From an uncultured beta proteobacterium (GTDB lineage Bacteria; Pseudomonadota; Gammaproteobacteria; Burkholderiales; Burkholderiaceae_C): a stretch of DNA of 51,131 nucleotides. Of this stretch, positions 26,460 through 35,156 are shown one piece after another. The notes below the pieces were generated by a model. The model was not told where the DNA came from, made no database searches, and saw only the letters and a list, made by a program, of their open reading frames with translations. Made by a program: the position numbers and the translations under genes. Position 1 is the stretch's first letter. Each line of letters begins with the position of its first letter. The DNA is taken from NCBI GenBank assembly GCA_903876045.1, contig CAIQYP010000399.1:1-51131 (forward strand), written 5' to 3'.

Positions 26460-29400
26460 GTGAACGCACCCCTTTCCCCATCCCCACTGCATATCGAATT
26501 TCCCGAGTCCCTGCCCGTATCGGGCAAGCGCGACGAGATCATGGCCGCAATGCAACAGCATCAGGTCATCATCGTCTGCGGCGAGACCGGTTCCGGCAAG
26601 ACTACGCAATTGCCCAAAATCGCCCTGGCCATGGGGCGCGGAAAGCTGAATTACCCGTTGACCCTGCCCGATGGGCGCCCAGCGCCGCGCGGCAAGATGA
26701 TCGGCCACACGCAGCCGCGCCGGATTGCCGCCAGCTCCGTGGCCAAGCGTATTGCCGAGGAGTTGAAGACGCCGCTGGGTGATGTGGTGGGCTTCAAGGT
26801 GCGCTTTCAGGACCGCCTTTCCAAGGATGCGTCGGTCAAGTTGATGACAGACGGCATCTTGCTGGCCGAGACGCAGACCGACCTGCTGTTAACGGCTTAC
26901 GACACCATCATCATCGACGAGGCACATGAGCGCAGCCTGAATATCGATTTTCTGCTGGGTTATCTGCGCCAGATATTGCCGCGCCGCCCCGATCTGAAGG
27001 TCGTCGTGACCTCTGCCACGATTGATGCAGACCGCTTTGCGAAGCACTTTGCGTCGAAGAATGGACCTGCGCCGGTGATCCAGGTGTCGGGACGCATGTT
27101 CCCGGTGGAGCAGCGCTATCGCCCCTTTGAAGAATCGCGCGAATACGACCTGAACTCGGCCATTGCCGATGCCGTGGATGAAATCTGGCGTGGCCTTCAG
27201 CCGCAGGGCCGCCCCAAGGCGGAAGACGCCCCCCCGGGGGGCAGCGGCGACGCGCAGCGCGGGGCGTGGGGGCTACCTAACGCGGGCGACATTCTGGTAT
27301 TCCTGCCTGGAGAGCGCGAAATTCGCGAGGCGGCGGACCACCTGCGCCGCCACCTCAGCCACCAGCCGCTGATGCGCAACGCCGAGGTGCTGCCGCTGTT
27401 TGCCCGCCTGTCGCCCGCTGAGCAGGACCGCATTTTTGACGGCCACACCGGACGGCGCATTGTGCTGGCCACCAACGTGGCGGAGACTTCGCTCACGGTG
27501 CCGGGCATCCGCTATGTGATCGACGCCGGCACAGCGCGCGTCAAGCGTTACAGCTTTCGCAGCAAGGTGGAACAACTGCTGGTGGAGCCGATCAGCCAGG
27601 CCGCCGCCAATCAACGCGCCGGGCGCTGCGGACGTGTCGCCAACGGCATTTGCATTCGTCTGTATGACCAGAAAGAATTTGAGGGACGCGAGCGCTTTAC
27701 TGACCCGGAAATTTTGCGATCGTCATTGGCCGGGGTGATTCTGCGCATGAAGTCGTTGCACCTGGGTGTGGTGGAAGACTTTCCGTTTCTCGACATGCCT
27801 TCCGGCCGCGCCATTGCCGACGGTTACCAGTTGCTGAACGAACTGGGCGCGGTGGACGATGGCAACGAAATCACGCCGCTGGGCCAGGAACTGTCGCGCC
27901 TACCGCTGGATCCGCGCGTGGGTCGCATGATTCTGGAGGCGCGCAATCGCAATGCCCTGGACGAGGTGCTGGTGATTGCCTCGGCGCTCAGTGTGCAGGA
28001 CGTGCGCGACCGCCCCATGGACATGCAGCAGCAGGCCGACCAGCAGCACGCCAAGTTTGATGACGAGAAGAGCGAGTTCAGCGGGTATCTGAAGCTGTGG
28101 AAATGGATTCACGACGCGCGGGGCGAGCGCCACACCACCGCCACCACCGGCGTGGTGGGTCAGCACAAGGTCACGAACCGGCAGTACGAACAACTGCTGC
28201 GCCAGAACTTTATCAACATGCGCCGGGTGCGCGAGTGGAAAGACATCCACACCCAATTGCACACGGTGGTGGCCGAGCACAAGTGGCGGCTTAACACTTC
28301 GCCTGCGTCCTACGAGCAGTTGCACCTGTCCATGCTGTCGGGATTGCTGGGCAATGTGGGTTGCAAGCTGGAGACGGATGGTGCTTCGGGCGAATACCTG
28401 GGTGCGCGCAGTATCAAGTTCTACCCGCATCCGGGCGCGCATCTGGTAAAAAAACCGGGGCGCTGGATTGTGGCGGCTGAGTTGGTGGAAACCACGCGAC
28501 TGTTTGGCCGGGGCATTGCGGCCATTGAGCCGCCGTGGCTGGAGCAGGTCGGTGGCCATTTGTTGAAAAAGCAGTTGCTCGACCCGCATTGGGAAAAGAA
28601 GGCGGCCGAGGTGGTGGCGCTGGAGCGTGCCACGCTCTATGGCATCGTGGTCTACAGAGGCCGCCGTGTGAACTATGGCCGCGTGGATATGGTGGGCGCG
28701 CGCGAAATCTTTATCCGCGAAGCGCTGGTGGGCCAGCAATGGGAAACGCCGCTGGCATTCTTGTCGGCCAACCAGAAGTTGATCAAGCAAGTGGAAGACC
28801 TGGAGCACAAGGCGCGGCGGCAGGACGTGCTGGTGGACGACGAACTGATCTACGCCTTTTATGACCAGCAGTTGCCCGCCGATGTGTGCAGTGGCTACAG
28901 CTTTGAAAACTGGTACCGGGAAGAATCCAAGAAGCCGCAATACAACCCGCAGCATGCGGGTGGCCGGCGTGAAAGCACGCTGCTGCGCCTGACGCGCGAA
29001 GAGTTGATGCGCCATGAGGCGGCCGGTATCACGACGGCTTCATTCCCCAAAACCATCCGTCTTGGCGGCGTGGATTGCGCGGCGACCTATTTGCATGAAC
29101 CGGGTGATGCGCATGACGGCCTGACCGTGACCGTGCCGCTGTTTGTGCTGAACCAGGTGAATGAGGAGCGCTGCGAGTGGCTGGTGCCCGGCATGTTGCG
29201 CGAAAAAATTCAGGCGCTCATCAAGACGCTGCACCAGCGCCCGCGCTCGCGCCTGGTTCCGCTACCGGATACCGCCGCCAAGTTTGCGGAAGTGCTGAAC
29301 GAACCGGAGCGCTTTGGCTCCGGCGGGCTGACCGATGCCGTGCTAAAGCTGGTGCGCGATGCCACGGCGGTGGACGTAGTGAAAGCCGACATCAAGGTCG

Positions 29401-30554
29401 ACATGCTGACCCCGCATTTCTTCATGAACTTCCGCGTGGTGGATGAGCATGGCCGTGTGCTGGGCCATGGCCGCAACATCGGTGCGCTGAAAGCCGAATG
29501 GGGAAAACAGGCACGCGGGGCGTTCCAGGCCTTGGCGAATCTCAAGCTGGGGGAAGGCGCTAAAGCGTCTGAACCTGCACCAGCAGTAGTTGCGGCAGCC
29601 TCCGTTTCCACTCCTCAAGTTGGCAAGGGACCGGCACCTCACAAGGCTGCGGCTGCGTCTCCGGTGGCCACCGAAAAGCGCCATACCGCATGGACTTTTG
29701 GCGAGTTACCCGAGTTGCTGGAAATCCGTAAGGGCGGCCAGACGCTGATCGGCTTCCCGGCCCTGATTGACGCGGGTGACGCGGTCACCATCGAGGTCTT
29801 CGACGAGCCCGAAACGGCGCACGCCAAACACCGAGCCGGTCTGCGCCGCTTGTTTGCGCTGCAGATCAAAGATGCGCTGAAATACCTGGAAAAGAATATT
29901 CCCGACCTGCAAAAAATGGCCGTCACTTTTATGCAGGTCGGCAAGACCGAGGGCAAGGACAGCGCCAGCTCCGGTGGCACCATCGAGGAGTTACGCGAGC
30001 AGATCGTCGCCCTGGCGTTGGATCGGGCCTTTTTGATCGAGCCGCTGCCCACCGACGAATTTGCCTTCAAAAAGCGGGTGGAGGAGGGGCGTGGCCGCCT
30101 GACGCTGATTTCATCCGAAGTGGCGCGCATGGCCGGCGTCATCCTGCTGGAGTACGCCACGGCTGCGCGCAAGATCAAGGACAGCAAGAACACCGGCGAG
30201 GCGGCGGTGGATGCGGCGCAGCAGTTGCAACGCTTGATGCCCAAACGCTTTTTGCACGCAGCGCCTTGGGACAGGCTGCAGCATCTGGCACGCTACCTCA
30301 AAGCCATTACCCTGCGCCTGGACAAGTACCGCGCCGACCCGACCCGTGACGCCACCCGCCTGGCCGAACTGCGTCCGCTGGAGCAGCGTTACTGGCGTCT
30401 GGTGGCAGAGCGCAAGGGTGTGACTGATGTTTCCATGCTGGAATTCCGCTGGTTGCTGGAAGAACTGCGTGTCAGCTTCTTCGCGCAGGAGCTGCGCACC
30501 CCGCAGCCGGTAAGCGTGAAGCGGTTGGACAAGGCCTGGGCGCAATTGAGCTGA
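26460..30554 (+). CDS. hrpA: ATP-dependent RNA helicase HrpA
   Basis: GETGSGKTTQLPKIAL, DEAHERSLNIDFLLGYL, VTSATIDADRFA, ATNVAETSLTVPGIRYVIDAG, QRAGRCGRV; 1364 aa; GTG start. Confidence 0.95.
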   Translation: MNAPLSPSPLHIEFPESLPVSGKRDEIMAAMQQHQVIIVCGETGSGKTTQLPKIALAMGRGKLNYPLTLPDGRPAPRGKMIGHTQPRRIAASSVAKRIAEELKTPLGDVVGFKVRFQDRLSKDASVKLMTDGILLAETQTDLLLTAYDTIIIDEAHERSLNIDFLLGYLRQILPRRPDLKVVVTSATIDADRFAKHFASKNGPAPVIQVSGRMFPVEQRYRPFEESREYDLNSAIADAVDEIWRGLQPQGRPKAEDAPPGGSGDAQRGAWGLPNAGDILVFLPGEREIREAADHLRRHLSHQPLMRNAEVLPLFARLSPAEQDRIFDGHTGRRIVLATNVAETSLTVPGIRYVIDAGTARVKRYSFRSKVEQLLVEPISQAAANQRAGRCGRVANGICIRLYDQKEFEGRERFTDPEILRSSLAGVILRMKSLHLGVVEDFPFLDMPSGRAIADGYQLLNELGAVDDGNEITPLGQELSRLPLDPRVGRMILEARNRNALDEVLVIASALSVQDVRDRPMDMQQQADQQHAKFDDEKSEFSGYLKLWKWIHDARGERHTTATTGVVGQHKVTNRQYEQLLRQNFINMRRVREWKDIHTQLHTVVAEHKWRLNTSPASYEQLHLSMLSGLLGNVGCKLETDGASGEYLGARSIKFYPHPGAHLVKKPGRWIVAAELVETTRLFGRGIAAIEPPWLEQVGGHLLKKQLLDPHWEKKAAEVVALERATLYGIVVYRGRRVNYGRVDMVGAREIFIREALVGQQWETPLAFLSANQKLIKQVEDLEHKARRQDVLVDDELIYAFYDQQLPADVCSGYSFENWYREESKKPQYNPQHAGGRRESTLLRLTREELMRHEAAGITTASFPKTIRLGGVDCAATYLHEPGDAHDGLTVTVPLFVLNQVNEERCEWLVPGMLREKIQALIKTLHQRPRSRLVPLPDTAAKFAEVLNEPERFGSGGLTDAVLKLVRDATAVDVVKADIKVDMLTPHFFMNFRVVDEHGRVLGHGRNIGALKAEWGKQARGAFQALANLKLGEGAKASEPAPAVVAAASVSTPQVGKGPAPHKAAAASPVATEKRHTAWTFGELPELLEIRKGGQTLIGFPALIDAGDAVTIEVFDEPETAHAKHRAGLRRLFALQIKDALKYLEKNIPDLQKMAVTFMQVGKTEGKDSASSGGTIEELREQIVALALDRAFLIEPLPTDEFAFKKRVEEGRGRLTLISSEVARMAGVILLEYATAARKIKDSKNTGEAAVDAAQQLQRLMPKRFLHAAPWDRLQHLARYLKAITLRLDKYRADPTRDATRLAELRPLEQRYWRLVAERKGVTDVSMLEFRWLLEELRVSFFAQELRTPQPVSVKRLDKAWAQLS
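27208..27274 (+). repeat. GC-rich REP-like element in frame inside hrpA
   Basis: GCCGCCCCAAGGCGGAAGACGCCCCCCCGGGGGGCAGCGGCGACGCGCAGCGCGGGGCGTGGGGGCT; contains CCCCCCCGGGGGG hairpin and encodes an extra RPKAEDAPPGGSGDAQRGAWGL segment. Confidence 0.65.
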
Positions 30555-30566
30555 GGTTTTCACGCT

Positions 30567-30663
30567 GGGCCGCCCCAGGTGGAAATGACCCCCTTTGGGA
30601 GGCAGGAAGCCTCGAGCGTCAGGCGCCGAAGCACCTGCCTGGCCAGTGGCGAGCGTGGGAGCT
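30567..30663 (+). repeat. Degenerate REP-like element downstream of hrpA
   Basis: GGGCCGCCCCAGGTGGAAATGACCCCCTTTGGGAGGCAGGAAGCC...GGCGAGCGTGGGAGCT shares GCCGCCCCA-G-GGAA...CCCCC..GGG.GGCAG...GCGTGGG.GCT with the hrpA-internal copy. Confidence 0.55.
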
Positions 30664-30667
30664 GCGC

Positions 30668-31846
30668 CTACAACTTTTGCAGCCGCTCCAGCGCTGCCAG
30701 CAGCGTCGCATCTTGTTTGGCAAAGCAGAAGCGCACGACGCGTTGGTCAAAACCGTTGCCGTAAAAGGCGGACAGCGGAATGGCAGCCACGCCGATCTCT
30801 CGGGTGAGCCACTGGCAGAAGTCGGCCTCGCGCAGATCGCTGACCTCCGAGATGTCCACGCACTGGAAGTAGCTGCCTTCGGTGTGCAGAATTTTGAAGC
30901 GGGTCTTGGCAAGGCCCTGCCGAAACAGATCGCGCTTGGCGCCATAGAAGGCGGGCAAATCCAGATACGGCGCCGGATTGGTCATGTATGCGGCAAGCGC
31001 ATGCTGCACTGGGGTGTTCACCGTGAACACATTGAACTGGTGCACCTTGCGAAACTCTGCCGTCAGGCTGGCCGGCGCCGCTACATAGCCCACCTTCCAG
31101 CCGGTCACATGGTAGGTCTTGCCAAAGCTGGAGACGATAAAGGCGCGGGCGGCCAGGCCTGAAAATCGCGCCGCACTTTGGTGCTGCTGGCTGTCGAAAA
31201 CCATGTGCTCATAGACCTCATCGGAGATCAACAGTACGTTGGTGGGCGCCAGCAAATCCTGCAGAGCCAGCATGTCAGCCTCAGACCAAATGGTGGCGCT
31301 GGGATTGTGTGGGCTGTTGACAATGATGGCGCGGGTGCGTGGCGTGATGGCTGCAGCAATCTGGCCGAAGTCAGGACGGAAGCTTCCGGGGGTTAGCGGA
31401 ACACGCACCGCCACACCACCCGCCAGTTCGATATTGGGCACGTAGCTGTCGTAACAGGGCTCCAACACAATCACCTCATCGCCTGGATGCACGATGGCCA
31501 GAATGGCGGTAAGGATCGCCTGCGTGGCACCGGCGGTGATGGTGATTTCCGTATCGGCGCTGTAGCGGTGTTGGTGCAAGGATTCAATCTTGGCGGAAAT
31601 GGCCTGACGTAGCACGGGTACCCCGATCATGGGCGGGTACTGGTTGTGGCCGGCCTGCATGGCATGCGTTACAGCATCGACCAGGGCAGGGTCGCAGGCA
31701 AAGTCCGGAAAGCCTTGTCCTAGGTTCACCGCCTTGTGCTCAGCAGCCAGGGCTGACATCACGGTAAAGATGGTGGTGCCGACCTTGGGTAGACGGCTGT
31801 TGAGCGCAGGTGTAAAAGCCGCGGTGTTTGTCGCGTTTGAATTCAT
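30668..31846 (-). CDS. PLP-dependent aminotransferase, methionine aminotransferase (YbdL)-like
   Basis: SRLPKVGTTIFTVMSALAAEHKAVNLGQGFPDFACDPALVDAV... ; SFGKTYHVTGWKVGY PLP-lysine motif. Confidence 0.87.
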   Translation of the reverse strand: MNSNATNTAAFTPALNSRLPKVGTTIFTVMSALAAEHKAVNLGQGFPDFACDPALVDAVTHAMQAGHNQYPPMIGVPVLRQAISAKIESLHQHRYSADTEITITAGATQAILTAILAIVHPGDEVIVLEPCYDSYVPNIELAGGVAVRVPLTPGSFRPDFGQIAAAITPRTRAIIVNSPHNPSATIWSEADMLALQDLLAPTNVLLISDEVYEHMVFDSQQHQSAARFSGLAARAFIVSSFGKTYHVTGWKVGYVAAPASLTAEFRKVHQFNVFTVNTPVQHALAAYMTNPAPYLDLPAFYGAKRDLFRQGLAKTRFKILHTEGSYFQCVDISEVSDLREADFCQWLTREIGVAAIPLSAFYGNGFDQRVVRFCFAKQDATLLAALERLQKL

Positions 31847-31865
31847 GGTTTGTAAGTCGTAATCG

Positions 31866-32831
31866 TTAAAGCTCGTAGTCGTTTACATGGCCATTCATTG
31901 CCTTGATGATCAGGTCGCGGCTCAGGCGGTTGCTGAGCAACTCGGCAAAGGTGTAGACAAAGTTGCGCAAGTAAGCGCTGCGCTTGAAGGCCACGCGGGC
32001 AATGTTCTTGCCAAACAACTGACCCGCAGGGCGAGTCACCAGGCCGCCTTTACCGCCATTGTTTGCACCGTCTTCGACAATATCCTGCACCGCCATTTCT
32101 GCGGCGATTCCGACGCCAAGCCCCAAGCGCACATAGGTCTTGATCACGTCCGAGTCGATGGCTTCCAGCGCAATACGTGGTTCCAGATGCGCGTGGGCAA
32201 AAGCCAGGTCAATTTTGGTTCGGCCGGTAAAAGACGGGTGATAGGTAATCAACGGTTCCTTGGCCACGTCTTGCAGCGTGATGTGCTCTTTTTTTGCCAG
32301 GGGGTGCTCAGCAGGAAGCACCAGCATGTGCTGCCACTCGTAGCAAGGCAAGGTGACTAACTCGGCGAAGTCGGCCAGCGATTCGGTGGCAATACCGATC
32401 TCTGCCACATCGTCAATCAACATGCGGGCCACTTGGCCGGGCGCTCCCTGGTGCATGCTGATGTTGACTTTGGGGTAGGCCGCGCGCAGGGCTGCCACGC
32501 GCTCCGGCAACACATAGCGTGCCTGCGTATGGGTGGTGGCAATGGAGAGCGTTCCGCTGTCCTGGTTGCTGTATTGCTCGCCGATGCGCTTGAGGTTGCC
32601 CACCTCGCTCATGATCAACTCGATGCTTTTGAGCACATGCTGACCGGGCTCGGTGATGCGCTTGAGGCGCTTACCGTGGCGCGCGAAAATTTCAATGCCC
32701 AGTTCTTCTTCCAATTCAATGATGGCTTTTGACACGCCGGGTTGCGACGTATGAAGGGCTTTGGCGGCTTCGGTTAGGTTGAGGTTGCGGCGTGCCGCTT
32801 CCTGAACAAAACGAAATTGATGTAGGTTCAT
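31866..32831 (-). CDS. cysB: CysB-family LysR-type transcriptional regulator
   Basis: MNLHQFRFVQEAARRNLNLTEAAKALHTSQPGVSKAIIELEEELGIEIFARHGKRLKRITEPG, typical CysB HTH; ends MNGHVNDYEL. ATG at 32831 preferred over the 33050 ORF start. Confidence 0.92.
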   Translation of the reverse strand: MNLHQFRFVQEAARRNLNLTEAAKALHTSQPGVSKAIIELEEELGIEIFARHGKRLKRITEPGQHVLKSIELIMSEVGNLKRIGEQYSNQDSGTLSIATTHTQARYVLPERVAALRAAYPKVNISMHQGAPGQVARMLIDDVAEIGIATESLADFAELVTLPCYEWQHMLVLPAEHPLAKKEHITLQDVAKEPLITYHPSFTGRTKIDLAFAHAHLEPRIALEAIDSDVIKTYVRLGLGVGIAAEMAVQDIVEDGANNGGKGGLVTRPAGQLFGKNIARVAFKRSAYLRNFVYTFAELLSNRLSRDLIIKAMNGHVNDYEL

Positions 32832-33003
32832 AACGAATCCTGATTTTGACGCTAATACAAAAAAGGAATGATCTCGTCGTTCATTATCCACTCTGGGGAC
32901 GCGGAGGTAGTTCCTGAAGCTGCGGCGCACCGACCCGGGATCTATGATAAATCCTGATGAAACTAACTTATGCTTGTGTTTTGGTTTTAAAAAATCCAAT
33001 ACT

Positions 33004-33654
33004 ATGAAACTTATATTGGATTTCACTATGCATATTTCAACAATTTCCACTGCTCCAAGTTTGCTCGGAACTTTTGTTCACTTTGGCGATTGCACAGGTT
33101 TAACCAGGGTGAAACGGTGCGCTTCATTGCTTGGCTTGGCATGTCTTTTGACTGCCAGTGGCCTGGCCTCACGGGCCTGGGGTGCCGAGGGCGACGATGC
33201 CATCCGCAAAGCGCAGCCTATCGTGGTCAACCTCAAACAATTCAAGGTGACGATGGATGCAAAAGGGGAGTCCAGGTTGGGAGATGCCAGCCTGGTTTTG
33301 CCTGGCGACGTAATTGAATACCAGGCCACTTATAGCAATCGGAGCACCAGTGTCTTAACGGTCACTGCAACCCTACCGGTTCCTGAGGCCGTGGCATACA
33401 TCAAGGACAGTGCCAAGTCAAAGCCCAGTCTGCCGTATTCGGTGGCACAGAAGGACTCTCTGTTTGCTCAAGAACCGCTTGTCAAGAAAGTAACGTCGGT
33501 AGGCGGCGCCACGCTTTCCCAGCCCGTTCCGCTTGCAGACTACCGCTTTGTACGTTGGGACTTGGGCAGGCTCCTGCCCAACACGTCGGTGGAAGTGAGT
33601 ATCCGGGCTAAGGTGGCGCAAAGCCTGGAGGGCGAAGCCGATATCGCCAAGTAA
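33004..33654 (+). CDS. secreted DUF11-like repeat-domain protein
   Basis: Signal-like segment LLGLACLLTASGLASRAWGAE followed by VLPGDVIEYQATYSNRSTSVLTVTATLPVPEAVAYI, a DUF11-type Ig-like domain. Start uncertain. Confidence 0.7.
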   Translation: MKLILDFTMHISTISTAPSLLGTFVHFGDCTGLTRVKRCASLLGLACLLTASGLASRAWGAEGDDAIRKAQPIVVNLKQFKVTMDAKGESRLGDASLVLPGDVIEYQATYSNRSTSVLTVTATLPVPEAVAYIKDSAKSKPSLPYSVAQKDSLFAQEPLVKKVTSVGGATLSQPVPLADYRFVRWDLGRLLPNTSVEVSIRAKVAQSLEGEADIAK

Positions 33655-33678
33655 CTCCTTAAACCTGACGACACGGGT

Positions 33679-34053
33679 CTACTCAGCCGCGATGCTGGCC
33701 AACAACTGAATCAGCCGAGGATCCTCACCTACTGCAGGTTTGAGCTCAAACTCCACCAGAGGATGGAGCGCCCGCAACTGGTCAACGAGCAGCGGCAAGT
33801 CCTCACGCGCATGACGGCCCACTCCCAAAAACATCGGTATTACGGTGATGCTGTTGATGTTGGCTCCGACTAGTTCCTGGCAGGCCGTTGCCAGATCAGG
33901 CTGGCTCAGTTCCAGGTAGGCGCAGCGAACACTGAGATCCGGTTCACCCAATTCGATATGTGCTGCCACCGCCTCCATGGGCTTGTGCCATAGCGGGTCA
34001 CGTGAGCCATGCGCGAATAGCACCACAGCGCGTTTGGTTTTATTAGTGTTCAT
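33679..34053 (-). CDS. cbiX: sirohydrochlorin chelatase CbiX/SirB family (short form)
   Basis: RAVVLFAHGSRDPLWHKPMEAVAAHI... and ITVIPMFLGVGRHAREDLP; ATG 34053 overlaps lptG stop. Confidence 0.88.
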   Translation of the reverse strand: MNTNKTKRAVVLFAHGSRDPLWHKPMEAVAAHIELGEPDLSVRCAYLELSQPDLATACQELVGANINSITVIPMFLGVGRHAREDLPLLVDQLRALHPLVEFELKPAVGEDPRLIQLLASIAAE

Positions 34054-35156
34054 CTTCGCAGTACGAGCCAGGTGAATGCCGTGAGTGACAGCATGGAATA
34101 AATAATCCCGGGCAATGCAGCAGTAAACCAGGGTTGCCATCCCTGAAGCGTGCCCAAATCGCCCAGCACATTATTCAGGAGCACAAAGCTGACTCCTGCC
34201 ATCACGCCCCCAAATACGTAGCTGGCAATGCCGCCCGATCTGAAATGGAAATACGCAAAAGGCAGGGCGAGTACCACCATCACCAAGCAGCTAAGGGGAT
34301 AAAACACTTTTTTCCAAAACTGAATTTCGTATTTCTGGGCCGACTGGTTGTTGGAACTGAGGTGCTGAATGTATTGAAACAAGTCAATCGTTCCCATACG
34401 CTCGGGTCGAAGAACGGCTGCAGCAACCATTTCTGCGGTCACGGTGGTAGGCCATCGAAAGCTGTCAGAAACGACACGATCTACACGACCCGCCTTGGCA
34501 TCCGCAACAGTGAATTCGGTACGGTCCACCTTATTGAGTAACCAGTCTTCATGTTCGCCAAATCTGCCCGTTTGTCCCTGGATCATGGAAACCAGATGGC
34601 CATGATTATCGAATTCGAAAATTCGAACATCTTTCATGGTGCCGTCACTGGCCAGAGCGCCGACGTTGATAGCGTAATTGCCGTAGGCCTGCTTCTCTTT
34701 CAGCCAGGCACCAGTCTTGCCAACGGTAACCTGTCCCTTGAAACTAGCCTTGAGCAATTGCGCTGTCTTGTCCGCGAGAGGGGCAACATAGTCGCCAATG
34801 GCGAAGGTGAACAAGACAAATAGCAATCCCAAGCTGAGCAGGATACGCAAAGCCCGCCAAGGCCCCAGGCCACTGGTTCGCAGAATGGTGAACTCAGAAC
34901 TCTGAGCCAGGCGCGCCATGACAAAAATGGTCCCTATAAGAACAGTAATAGGCATCAGTTCATAAATATGACTGGGCATCATCAGGCCGATAAAAATCAG
35001 TGCCTGTGGGATGCGGTAGCCAATGGCGCCAATGTGGTTGACCGACTGCAGTTCTTCGACAAAGTCAAAAAAGAAGAACAACAAAGCAAAGCCAAGCGTG
35101 ACCAAGGCCACGGCAACCACTACTTCCCGATATAACAGTCTGCGTAGTGTCTTCAA
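34050..35156 (-). CDS. lptG: LPS export ABC transporter permease LptG
   Basis: LKTLRRLLYREVVVAVALVTLGFALLFFFFDFVEEL...; YjgP/YjgQ family. Probable TTG start at 35156 overlapping the lptF stop. Confidence 0.9.
   Translation of the reverse strand: MKTLRRLLYREVVVAVALVTLGFALLFFFFDFVEELQSVNHIGAIGYRIPQALIFIGLMMPSHIYELMPITVLIGTIFVMARLAQSSEFTILRTSGLGPWRALRILLSLGLLFVLFTFAIGDYVAPLADKTAQLLKASFKGQVTVGKTGAWLKEKQAYGNYAINVGALASDGTMKDVRIFEFDNHGHLVSMIQGQTGRFGEHEDWLLNKVDRTEFTVADAKAGRVDRVVSDSFRWPTTVTAEMVAAAVLRPERMGTIDLFQYIQHLSSNNQSAQKYEIQFWKKVFYPLSCLVMVVLALPFAYFHFRSGGIASYVFGGVMAGVSFVLLNNVLGDLGTLQGWQPWFTAALPGIIYSMLSLTAFTWLVLRR

Noticed and set aside
27900-29015. 371 aa minus-strand ORF inside hrpA
   Set aside because: Antisense of conserved HrpA sequence; no independent support.
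29558-29660. Ala/Pro-rich segment of HrpA (ASEPAPAVVAAASVSTPQVGKGPAPHKAAAASPVA)
   Set aside because: Probably an ordinary low-complexity interdomain linker; no palindromic DNA signature like the 27208 element.
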